The notes below the pieces were generated by a model, which had not been told where the DNA came from, made no database searches, and worked only from the letters and a program-made list of their open reading frames with translations. From CAYNXB01 sp964401045 (lineage in GTDB: Bacteria > Pseudomonadota > Alphaproteobacteria > Sphingomonadales > Sphingomonadaceae), in the NCBI GenBank assembly GCA_964401045.1, contig CAYNXB010000119.1, positions 1-6,322 on the forward strand: 6,322 bases of DNA, given 5' to 3'. Of this stretch, positions 1 to 6,015 are shown one piece after another; positions within the stretch are counted from its first letter, which is position 1; each line of letters begins with the position of its first letter. Both the position numbers and the translations under genes were made by a program.

Positions 1-120
1 CAGGTCGCGCAACTCGCTGCCGATGCTGGCTTTTCCAGCGAATTGCGGCGCGACCTTGCAAATCGGCCGCGAGCCCTCATCTTGCGAATAAGACTTGGCA
101 AGGGCCCGCGGAGCGGGTAA
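1..120 (+). CDS. prmC: PrmC/HemK-type release factor glutamine methyltransferase, C-terminal end only (partial)
   Basis: The first frame is open from the window edge to a TAA at 118-120, giving 39 residues. They contain the stretch AGFSSELRRDLANRPRALIL, which matches the usual end of alphaproteobacterial PrmC proteins: a helix, AGF, then a charged segment, RDLA, RPRAL and a last hydrophobic strand. PrmC methylates the glutamine of the GGQ motif of peptide chain release factors, using S-adenosylmethionine. The catalytic NPPY motif and the SAM-binding site would lie upstream, outside the window, so the identification rests on this tail and on my recollection that prmC precedes a DUF4167 gene in sphingomonads. 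After RPRALIL the protein runs on for about 12 mostly basic or glycine residues before the stop. A small inverted repeat (105-117) covers the last codons. Confidence 0.75.
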   Translation, partial: QVAQLAADAGFSSELRRDLANRPRALILRIRLGKGPRSG

Positions 121-270
121 TTCCATTGTCAGGGTTAGCGGATGGACCTCGTTCCCCCGCTCGAGCCCTCGCTCCAACAAATGCAAAAGTGGCAAGCGTA
201 ACGATCGTTCGCGCTCAGGCAGATGGGGCAACCACACGCGCAAGATGCGGGGTGGCGAGGGGTCATTTGT

Positions 271-304
271 GACCGCTTCGGATGCGTGAGCGCATTCGCC
301 GGTC
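271..304 (+). promoter_or_regulatory. Candidate 5' UTR hairpin just upstream of the ribosome binding site
   Basis: Positions 279-286 (CGGATGCG) pair with 291-298 (CGCATTCG) around a TGAG loop: eight pairs, one of them G-U. Beyond a small internal loop, 271-275 (GACCG) pairs with 300-304 (CGGTC), adding five pairs. The structure ends six bases before the Shine-Dalgarno sequence. The strand 271-274 can instead pair with 261-264, because GGTCA (261-265) and TGACC (270-274) form a small competing hairpin. Two mutually exclusive folds next to a ribosome binding site could tune translation. No known riboswitch class is recognised, and a regulatory role is inference. Confidence 0.4.
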
Positions 305-310
305 GATTGT

Positions 311-317
311 AAGGAAG
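311..317 (+). promoter_or_regulatory. Ribosome binding site deciding a TTG start
   Basis: AAGGAAG lies eight bases before the TTG at 326. In this frame there is a stop at 287-289 and no ATG or GTG between it and 326. The first in-frame ATG (codon 45) falls inside the conserved domain, so TTG is the only start that keeps the domain whole. Confidence 0.75.
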
Positions 318-325
318 ACAATCCC

Positions 326-1102
326 TTGAATAACAATCGTGGCAGCAATCGCCGCCGAGGTCGGGGCAACAACCGGCAGCAGGGCGGCAACCAGGGTAAC
401 CGCATCGATAGCCGCGCCCGGGGCAACGCCCCTCAGCTACTCGAAAAGTACAGGAAGATGGCGCACGACGCCTCGCTCAATGGCGATCGCGTCCAGGCTG
501 AATATTACCTGCAGTTCGCCGATCACTATTTCCGCGTCATCGCCGATAGCCGCGTGCAGCGGGATGACCAGCGCCCTCCCCAGCAGGGCAGTCGCGAGTC
601 CTCTTACGACGAGGAATTCCGCGACGAAGACGAGCAGTACCATCGCCCACCGCAGGCGAACGCTCCACAAGCGAACGGACGTGACGGCAACCGCGATGTC
701 CGTCGCGATCGCCCGGACGATGGCCGCCGCGAGCGGCCGCAGGTGGAGCACGAGAATGACGACCGCGAGGGCGTCGACGAGGAACGTGACGAGTTCGAGC
801 CGCCGGTGAACCCGTTCACCCGCGAAAACCGCGGCCGTCGCCCGGACGGGGAACGCCCGGCGGCCCGCCCAAGCCGCGCACGCCGCGAGCCAGCCGCCGC
901 GCGCGAACCTGCTCCCCAGGAAATCGCCGAAGGAACCCAGGAGGACGAAAGCCCACGCTTGGATCCCGCGCTGCTGCCGCCCTCGTTCAGCGCCGAGATC
1001 GAAGAGCCCAAGCCCCGCCGCACCCGCGCCCGCAAGCCGCGCGCCAATGTGAGCGAGAACGGTGGCGAAAAGGGCGGCGAAGAGCTCGAAACCGTAAGCT
1101 GA
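326..1102 (+). CDS. DUF4167 domain-containing protein with long charged tail
   Basis: This 258-residue protein has no established function that I know of. Residues 1-25 are rich in Asn, Arg, Gly and Gln (NNNRGSNRRRGRGNNRQQ), like RG-rich RNA-binding segments. Residues 26-75 form the conserved DUF4167 core, with IDSRARGNAPQLLEKY, then DRVQAEYYLQFADHYFRV, probably two or three helices. From about residue 78 to the end the chain is low complexity: many Arg, Asp, Glu and Pro, few hydrophobics, clearly acidic and basic patches, and a short less polar island LDPALLPPSF (212-221). The end has a basic patch RRTRARKPRA (231-240). No signal peptide or membrane segment is seen, so it should be cytoplasmic. 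Nucleic-acid or ribosome binding is inferred from composition only. The start is TTG, supported by the AAGGAAG site. The gene lies 22 bases before lnt and may be its operon partner. Confidence 0.85.
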   Translation: MNNNRGSNRRRGRGNNRQQGGNQGNRIDSRARGNAPQLLEKYRKMAHDASLNGDRVQAEYYLQFADHYFRVIADSRVQRDDQRPPQQGSRESSYDEEFRDEDEQYHRPPQANAPQANGRDGNRDVRRDRPDDGRRERPQVEHENDDREGVDEERDEFEPPVNPFTRENRGRRPDGERPAARPSRARREPAAAREPAPQEIAEGTQEDESPRLDPALLPPSFSAEIEEPKPRRTRARKPRANVSENGGEKGGEELETVS

Positions 1103-1124
1103 CCTTACTAGAGCGGTCCTCGCG

Positions 1125-2699
1125 ATGAAGGCCCTCGCTCAAACCGCTGACTGGTGCGCCGCCCACCCGCGGCTCGCCACACTGATCCTCGGCGTCGCAT
1201 CGGCGACCGGCTTCCAGCCGCTCGGCTTGTGGCCAGTGGCCCTCGTCGCCGTCGCCCTGCAATTCGCGCTGGTCCAGCGCGCCGAGACGATCGGCCGCGC
1301 GGCATTGCTCGGCTGGTTGTTCGGCCTCGGCCATTTCACCCTCGGCAACAGCTGGATCGCGGTTGCGTTCACCTATCAGGCGGAGATGCCGCCGCTGCTC
1401 GGCTGGGCGGCGGTCCCGCTTCTTGCGCTCTATCTCGCGGTCTATCCGGCTCTTGCCTGCGCGGGCGCGAAGTGGATCGCTTACGGCCGGCGTGGCTGGG
1501 CGCTCGCGCTGGCCTTTGCGGGGTGCTGGATCGTCAGCGAATGGATGCGCGCGGGCGCGTTCTCCGGCTACGCATGGAACCCGTTCGGGGTAATTTTCGT
1601 GGGACCGTTCGATCGGCCTGGCCTCGCGGCGCTGGCGCCGTGGTTCGGGACCTATGCCCTGTCCGGCCTCGCAGTGTTCGTCGCGGCTGCCGCATGGCTG
1701 TTGCTGCAGGAGCGCCGGTTCGTGCCACTGGCGCTCGTCGCCGTGCTGCTGGCGGCCGGAATGTATCTCCCCGCCGGGGCGACGCGCGAAGGCACGCTGC
1801 ATTTCACGCTGGTGCAGCCCGACATACGTCAGCACGTTCTCAATGAGGCGTCGGAATACGAGAACAATCTCGCCAAGACCGCGGCCCTGACCCTGCCGCG
1901 CGACCGTGGCACGCGGCGCCTGGTGCTGTGGCCCGAATCGGGCATTCCGGACTTGCTGCGCGATGGCTACCCGCAGAGCTATTATGACCGCATGACCGTG
2001 CTCGGCAGCCCCGCGTATGCGCGTGCGCGGCTCGCCCGCGTTATCGGGCCGGGGGCGATGCTGCTTTCGGGCACGATGGACCTGGAGATCGCGGGCGGCA
2101 AAGCGATCGCCGCCTACAATTCGGTGACCGCGCTCGATGCCAACGGCGCGATCGTCGGCGGCTACCGCAAGGCGCATCTGGTGCCCTACGGCGAATACCT
2201 GCCGGTGCGCGACCTTCTCGAGCCGCTCGGGGTTGCGCGGCTGGTGCCCGGCTCGATCGATTTCTGGCCCGGGCCCGGCCCGCGCACGCTTGATCTGGGG
2301 CCGTGGGGCAAGGCCGGGGTGCAGGTGTGCTACGAAATCGTCTTCTCGGGGCAGGTGGTGGATCGCCGCAATCGGCCCGATTACATCTTCAATCCCTCCA
2401 ATGACGGCTGGTTCGGCCCATCGGGCCCGCCGCAGCACCTCGCCCAGGCCCGCCTCAGGGCGATTGAGGAAGGGCTGCCGATCCTGCGATCGACCACCAC
2501 CGGGATCAGCGCGGTGATCGACTCACGCGGCGTCGTTCGCATGCATCTGCCGATGCACCGCGCCGGGCGGCTGGACGGGATCGTCCCGCCCGCCGCGCCG
2601 CCGACTCCGTTCGCCCGGCTTGGCAATATCCTGCCACTTGCCTGGGCGATGATTTTCTTTGGCCTCGCCGCAATTGCCATGCGTCGGCGCCACCGTTAG
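1125..2699 (+). CDS. lnt: Apolipoprotein N-acyltransferase
   Basis: Lnt is an inner-membrane enzyme that transfers an acyl chain from a phospholipid to the N-terminal cysteine of apolipoproteins, the last step of lipoprotein maturation. The protein has 524 residues, normal for the family. Residues 1-215 are hydrophobic, with several membrane helices (clear stretches near 36-50, 92-112, 168-192 and 200-212), followed by a periplasmic nitrilase-like domain (about 225-490) and a last helix (about 503-519) with an RRRHR end. The catalytic triad is present: Glu271 in LWPESGIPDLL, Lys349 in YRKAHLVPYGEYLP and Cys402 in VCYEIVF. Glu357, Tyr403 and Glu404, matching further residues essential in E. 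coli, are also there, as are NDGWFG and RSTTTGISAVI. The position matching E. coli Trp237 is Asn240. The ATG at 1125 has no clear Shine-Dalgarno sequence. With the preceding stop 22 bases away, translational coupling is possible. Confidence 0.97.
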   Translation: MKALAQTADWCAAHPRLATLILGVASATGFQPLGLWPVALVAVALQFALVQRAETIGRAALLGWLFGLGHFTLGNSWIAVAFTYQAEMPPLLGWAAVPLLALYLAVYPALACAGAKWIAYGRRGWALALAFAGCWIVSEWMRAGAFSGYAWNPFGVIFVGPFDRPGLAALAPWFGTYALSGLAVFVAAAAWLLLQERRFVPLALVAVLLAAGMYLPAGATREGTLHFTLVQPDIRQHVLNEASEYENNLAKTAALTLPRDRGTRRLVLWPESGIPDLLRDGYPQSYYDRMTVLGSPAYARARLARVIGPGAMLLSGTMDLEIAGGKAIAAYNSVTALDANGAIVGGYRKAHLVPYGEYLPVRDLLEPLGVARLVPGSIDFWPGPGPRTLDLGPWGKAGVQVCYEIVFSGQVVDRRNRPDYIFNPSNDGWFGPSGPPQHLAQARLRAIEEGLPILRSTTTGISAVIDSRGVVRMHLPMHRAGRLDGIVPPAAPPTPFARLGNILPLAWAMIFFGLAAIAMRRRHR

Positions 2700-2723
2700 A
2701 CGAACCATCGAAAATCTACCCTT

Positions 2724-2730
2724 GGAGGGG
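2724..2730 (+). promoter_or_regulatory. Ribosome binding site of metK, deciding the start
   Basis: GGAGGGG ends ten bases before the ATG at 2741. A TTG at 2732 is in the same frame but sits one base after this site, too close to be used. The ATG also gives the usual N-terminus MRTNYLFTSESVSEGHPDK. The 41-base gap between lnt and metK is too short for a SAM riboswitch, and I see none. Confidence 0.75.
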
Positions 2731-2740
2731 CTTGGACCGC

Positions 2741-3949
2741 ATGCGCACCAACTATTTGTTCACGTCCGAAAGCGTGTCCGAAGGGCATCCGGACAAAGTC
2801 TCCGATCAGATTTCCGACGCGATCGTCGACCTGTTCCTGTCGAAGGATCCGGAAGCGCGCGTGGCGTGCGAGACGCTGACCACCACCCAGCTGGTGGTGC
2901 TGGCAGGCGAGATACGCTGCAAGGGCGTCTACGAGAACGGCAAGTGGGCGGATGGTGCGCTCGAGGAGATCGAGCAGGCGGTGCGCAACACCGTGAGGGA
3001 GATCGGCTACGAGCAGAGCGGCTTCCACTGGCGGACGCTGCGGTTCGAGAACAATCTCCACGGCCAGTCGGAACACATCGCGCAAGGCGTCGATGCAAGC
3101 GGCAACAAGGATGAGGGTGCGGGCGACCAGGGCATCATGTTCGGCTTCGCGTGCGACGAAACGCCCGACCTGATGCCGGCGACGCTGTACTACAGCCACA
3201 AGATCCTCGAGCGCATGGCCGCCGACCGCCACAGCGGCAAGGCGCCGTTTCTCGAGCCCGACACCAAGAGCCAGGTGACTTTGCGGTTCGACAACGGCAA
3301 GCCGGTCGCCGCTACGGCGATCGTCGTCTCGACCCAGCACGCCAAGGGGTACGACGAGGGCGACAAGGAAGCCGAACTACACGCCTACGTTCGCCAGGTG
3401 GTGGCCGACGTGCTCCCGGCGGACTTGCTGTCGGATGAAACCGAGTATCACATCAACCCCACCGGCAGCTTCGAGATCGGCGGCCCGGACGGGGACGCCG
3501 GACTAACCGGGCGCAAGATCATCGTCGACACTTACGGCGGCGCGGCTCCGCATGGCGGCGGCGCGTTCAGCGGCAAGGACCCGACCAAGGTCGATCGCTC
3601 GGCGGCGTACATCACCCGCTACCTTGCCAAGAACATCGTCGCGGCGGGCCTCGCCAAGCGCTGCACCATCCAGCTTGCCTACGCGATCGGGGTATCGAAG
3701 CCGCTGTCGCTCTATGTCGACACCCACGGCACCGGCACGGTGGGGGACGACAAGATCGAGGCTGCGATCCAGGGCATCGACAAGCTTGGCAGGCTGACCC
3801 CGCGCGCGATCCGCACGCACCTCAAGCTCAACAAGCCGATCTACAAGAGGACCGCAGCCTACGGCCACTTCGGCCGCAAGGCCGAGGGCGATTACTTCCC
3901 GTGGGAGCGCACCGACCTGGTGGACGACCTCAAGGCGGCGCTGGCGTAG
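2741..3949 (+). CDS. metK: S-adenosylmethionine synthase (methionine adenosyltransferase)
   Basis: MetK makes S-adenosylmethionine from methionine and ATP in the cytosol, releasing phosphate and diphosphate. From the ATG at 2741 it has 402 residues, a little longer than the roughly 384 of E. coli MetK. The three-part fold is marked by the N-terminal SESVSEGHPDK (about residues 9-19), the ATP-binding signature GAGDQGIMFGFA (126-137), DAGLTGRKIIVDTYGG (252-267) and the glycine-rich P-loop-like GGGAFSGKDPTKVDRSAAY (272-290). The end, FGRKAEGDYFPWERTD, is also typical. No break or missing motif is seen. It follows lnt by 41 bases and is probably in the same transcription unit. The hairpin at 3959-3978 follows the stop codon by nine bases. 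In sphingomonads I recall trmB after metK; here a converging MFS gene follows. Confidence 0.98.
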   Translation: MRTNYLFTSESVSEGHPDKVSDQISDAIVDLFLSKDPEARVACETLTTTQLVVLAGEIRCKGVYENGKWADGALEEIEQAVRNTVREIGYEQSGFHWRTLRFENNLHGQSEHIAQGVDASGNKDEGAGDQGIMFGFACDETPDLMPATLYYSHKILERMAADRHSGKAPFLEPDTKSQVTLRFDNGKPVAATAIVVSTQHAKGYDEGDKEAELHAYVRQVVADVLPADLLSDETEYHINPTGSFEIGGPDGDAGLTGRKIIVDTYGGAAPHGGGAFSGKDPTKVDRSAAYITRYLAKNIVAAGLAKRCTIQLAYAIGVSKPLSLYVDTHGTGTVGDDKIEAAIQGIDKLGRLTPRAIRTHLKLNKPIYKRTAAYGHFGRKAEGDYFPWERTDLVDDLKAALA

Positions 3950-3958
3950 ACCGCAGTT

Positions 3959-3978
3959 CCTCTCCCGCAAGGGAGAGG
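3959..3978. terminator. Hairpin between converging metK and MFS genes, probable terminator
   Basis: CCTCTCCC (3959-3966) and GGGAGAGG (3971-3978) form a perfect 8-bp stem around a GCAA loop, a GNRA-type tetraloop. It begins nine bases after the metK stop and ends two bases before the MFS stop. The plus strand continues ATTTAGATT, only modestly T-rich; the minus strand continues GAACTGC, with no T tract. It may end metK transcription and possibly stop read-through from the other side. Very similar stems are, as far as I recall, common between genes in alphaproteobacterial genomes, so this may be a dispersed repeat copy. Confidence 0.65.
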
Positions 3979-3980
3979 AT

Positions 3981-5252
3981 TTAGATTGATCCCCTCCGCA
4001 CTCGCTGCAGATCGCCGCCGACGTGGCGCGCGGCGAGGAGGTAGTGCGCCGCGGCCCATAGCTGGGCAAGCGAGAGCAGCGCCATCGCGATGGCGAGGCC
4101 GACGCCGGGCGCGTAATCGGGCTCGAGCCGGTCGCTCATCGCGCCGAGGACGATCGGACCGAGAGCCCCGGCGCTCGCATATACGGCGTTGAGGAATGCG
4201 AACGCGGTGGCGCGCATGCGCGGGTGCATCAGGTTCTGCAGCGCCGCGAAGGTGATCCCGAGATAGCCGAACTGGAGCACGGCGCAGATCGTCACCAGCC
4301 CCAGCAGCGGCCCCAGTTCGGGGCGCGTGATCGCGAACGGATAGAGCACGCCCGCGGCAAGCAGCGAAACGCCCGGGATCAACGCGTAGGCCGCGGGACG
4401 GGTGGCGCCGAAGCGGTCGGCCAGCCAGCCGCTGGCCAGGACCGAGAACGCGGCCGGCAGGCTCGCGATAAGCCCGGCGTAGAGCCCCGCCTCGCCGATC
4501 GGCAGCCCGAAGCGGCGGATCATCAGCGAGGTGAAGAAGTAGTTGAGCCCGAAGCCGATCGTCGCCGCGAGGGTGGAGCCGATCACGAGGTGGCGCGCGC
4601 TTGGCAGCACGGCGAACCGGCGCAGCACCGCGCTCATGGGGGGCACTTCGTCGCTTGCCTCGGCATCGTGCTGGCCGCGTGGCGGCTCGGCGACGAACAG
4701 GTAGACCAGCACGCCAAGCACCAGCCCCGGAGCGGCGGCGAGGATGAAGGTCCAGCGCCAGTCGAAGTTCTGCGCGATCCAACCGCCACCGACGAAGCCG
4801 ATAAACGCGCCGACCGGGGGCGACAGCAGCAGCACCGACATCGCCAGTCCGCGCCGATGAGGCGGGAAGTAGTCCGCCGCGACCGACTGGTTGCCGGGCA
4901 GGCCGATCGCCTCGCCGAGCCCGACGCCCACGCGTGCGAGCAGGAGTTGGACCCAGCTTCCCGCCAGCCCGCAGACCGCGGTCGCCAGCGACCAGGCCAG
5001 AGTGCCGATGGCAATCAGCGTCACCCGGGTCGTGCGCTCGGCGAACCGGGCGACGCCTATCCCGGCGACGATGTTGAGCACTGCGAAGGCCAGCCCCATT
5101 AGCGAGACCTGGGTGTCGGTGAGATGAAACTCGGCCTTGAGCGGCTCGACCAGCACGTTCACGACGATGCGATCGATGAACCCGATGGTGGCGACGCCGG
5201 ACAGCAGGATCAGCGCCAGCCAGGGCGAATTGCGCCGCGTCGTCAAAGCCAT
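3981..5252 (-). CDS. MFS transporter, spinster-like
   Basis: This 423-residue inner-membrane protein belongs to the major facilitator superfamily, which moves small molecules using ion gradients or facilitated flow. Twelve hydrophobic segments can be counted, at about 11-27, 46-68, 78-95, 100-115, 136-157, 168-187, 222-242, 253-275, 286-304, 314-332, 347-372 and 382-404, with the central loop at 188-221. FIDRIVVNVL in helix 1, ARVGVGLGEA and DYFPPHRRGLAMS in helices 4-5, and GWLADRFGATR (275-285), the second-half copy of motif A, fit the family. The first-half motif A is degenerate (VARFAERTTR). The pattern resembles the spinster-like MFS group common in sphingomonads, many of unknown substrate. 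The ATG at 5252 is preceded by GGGAGG on the minus strand (5257-5262), four bases away. The gene lies 53 bases after the ferritin-like gene, probably in one operon; the substrate is unknown. Confidence 0.92.
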   Translation of the reverse strand: MALTTRRNSPWLALILLSGVATIGFIDRIVVNVLVEPLKAEFHLTDTQVSLMGLAFAVLNIVAGIGVARFAERTTRVTLIAIGTLAWSLATAVCGLAGSWVQLLLARVGVGLGEAIGLPGNQSVAADYFPPHRRGLAMSVLLLSPPVGAFIGFVGGGWIAQNFDWRWTFILAAAPGLVLGVLVYLFVAEPPRGQHDAEASDEVPPMSAVLRRFAVLPSARHLVIGSTLAATIGFGLNYFFTSLMIRRFGLPIGEAGLYAGLIASLPAAFSVLASGWLADRFGATRPAAYALIPGVSLLAAGVLYPFAITRPELGPLLGLVTICAVLQFGYLGITFAALQNLMHPRMRATAFAFLNAVYASAGALGPIVLGAMSDRLEPDYAPGVGLAIAMALLSLAQLWAAAHYLLAARHVGGDLQRVRRGSI

Positions 5253-5256
5253 AATT

Positions 5257-5262
5257 CCTCCC
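5257..5262 (-). promoter_or_regulatory. Ribosome binding site of the MFS gene
   Basis: On the minus strand GGGAGG is followed by AATT and the ATG at 5252-5250. The match to the Shine-Dalgarno consensus is good and the spacing slightly short. It supports this start over others in the overlapping frames. Confidence 0.7.
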
Positions 5263-5305
5263 GAACCTCACTCCGGAAAGTCATGCCAGCCGGATTCGGC
5301 GGTGG

Positions 5306-5968
5306 CTAGGCGTAAGCCGCCGTATCCTCGTCCGGCCAGCTCGTCAGGCGCGGGCTCTTGGGATTGAGGAAGATCGCCGGCAGCTTCACCAGCATCAGCG
5401 TCTTGTGAATCCAGTAGTCAGCCCAGCGTTCGCGCCACCTGGCGGTGACGCGGCCGTTGGCGGTGAGCCAGGCGTGGTACGGCATCCAGTGGTCGGGCTC
5501 GTCCTTCTCGACCACTTCGAAGATGCGCTTGAGGCCCTTGTTGGAGAGCACATGCGGGTTCTTCAGCAGGACTTCGACCTGATGCATGCCGCGCTGCTCG
5601 GTGAGCATGATGACCCGGCACAGTTTCTCGAACTCGTCGCCGTTGACGATGATCTCCTTGGTATCGAGCTCGTCGATCGTGCAGCCGAACACCAGCTCGA
5701 TGAAGTGGTCGATGTGGCCGCAGGTGCGGTCGACCTTCAGCGGCATGATTCCGCGCAGCTCGAACCAGCGGCGGAACATGCGGTAATGCTTGTGCTCATC
5801 GGCGCGGTGCTTCTCGACCGCGGCGATGAAATCGGCCTCCTCCGGGCAGCGCGCGCGGACGGCCTCGAGCACGCGGTCGAGCGAGGTGTATCCCCGATGC
5901 TCGTTGTAGATGTAGATCGAAGCGAGCACGTCGAGGAAACGCGAACGCAAGACCCTCGGCAGTTCCAT
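5306..5968 (-). CDS. Ferritin-like di-iron protein of unknown substrate
   Basis: The 220-residue protein is mostly helical and carries a full set of ligands for a carboxylate-bridged di-iron centre in the order seen in ferritin-like four-helix bundles: Glu23 (YNEHRG), Glu58 and His61 (DEHKH, an ExxH), Glu124 (TEQRG), and Glu157 and His160 (DEPDH, a second ExxH). Such sites occur in rubrerythrins and in oxygenases or hydroxylases such as MiaE and Coq7; I do not recognise this one as any of these. The C-terminal part (170-205) is rich in Trp and Arg, then hydrophobic (LMLVKLPAIFLNP), and might touch a membrane. There is no signal peptide. The ATG at 5968 is the first start after an in-frame TGA and has no clear Shine-Dalgarno sequence. 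It sits between the CoA-transferase gene (47 bases upstream) and the MFS gene (53 bases downstream), all on the minus strand, which suggests a shared metabolic role. Confidence 0.88.
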   Translation of the reverse strand: MELPRVLRSRFLDVLASIYIYNEHRGYTSLDRVLEAVRARCPEEADFIAAVEKHRADEHKHYRMFRRWFELRGIMPLKVDRTCGHIDHFIELVFGCTIDELDTKEIIVNGDEFEKLCRVIMLTEQRGMHQVEVLLKNPHVLSNKGLKRIFEVVEKDEPDHWMPYHAWLTANGRVTARWRERWADYWIHKTLMLVKLPAIFLNPKSPRLTSWPDEDTAAYA

Positions 5969-6015
5969 AGCGCACGTCTGTCATGAAACGTCCGTCCGCG
6001 CCAGAGATACCCGTG

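Larger units (their letters stand above)
121..325 (+). other. Gene-free leader between prmC and the DUF4167 gene
   Basis: No credible gene lies in these 205 bases. They should hold the promoter and 5' untranslated region of the DUF4167 gene, or serve as a spacer if transcription runs through from prmC. I could not pick out a convincing -35/-10 pair. A TTGTCA at 126-131 resembles a -35 box, but nothing like a -10 box follows at 16-18 bases. Visible structure is a perfect 10-bp palindrome AACGATCGTT at 200-209 and the hairpin described separately at 271-304. Confidence 0.6.

Noticed and set aside
105..117. Inverted repeat CCCGC/GCGGG at the prmC stop as a terminator
   Set aside because: Only five pairs with a three-base loop and no T tract after it; likely chance in GC-rich DNA.
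95..289. 64-residue plus-strand reading frame in the leader
   Set aside because: It overlaps the prmC end in another frame, has no good ribosome binding site, shows an Arg/Ser-rich composition typical of non-coding high-GC frames, and its stop falls within the hairpin loop.
987..2438. Long minus-strand reading frame of 483 residues opposite lnt
   Set aside because: It covers a clear lnt gene with intact catalytic motifs. The product is rich in Arg, His, Glu and Gly with no recognisable domain, as expected of an antisense frame in high-GC DNA.
2700..2740. SAM riboswitch in front of metK
   Set aside because: The gap is only 41 bases, most of it ribosome binding site and spacer, with no pseudoknot-like pairing or known SAM riboswitch core visible.
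2696..3340. 214-residue minus-strand frame opposite metK
   Set aside because: Antisense to the strongly conserved metK and without any recognisable motif.
4224..5102. 292-residue plus-strand frame opposite the MFS gene
   Set aside because: Rich in Arg, Gln, Glu, Asp and Gly with no family features; it is the antisense shadow of the transporter.
3892..5271. 459-residue minus-strand frame overlapping the MFS gene
   Set aside because: It is the same strand in a shifted frame, Arg-rich without membrane segments, runs through the terminator hairpin and into metK. The MFS frame has helices, motifs and a ribosome binding site.
5272..5300. Small inverted repeats between the ferritin-like and MFS genes
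   Set aside because: TCCGG/CCGGA has a 13-base loop and GCCG/CGGC only four pairs, with no T tract on the minus strand; too weak to call a terminator.
5405..5986. 193-residue plus-strand frame opposite the ferritin-like gene
   Set aside because: Val, Asp and Glu-rich mirror of the minus-strand gene, which has a complete di-iron ligand set; no independent support.
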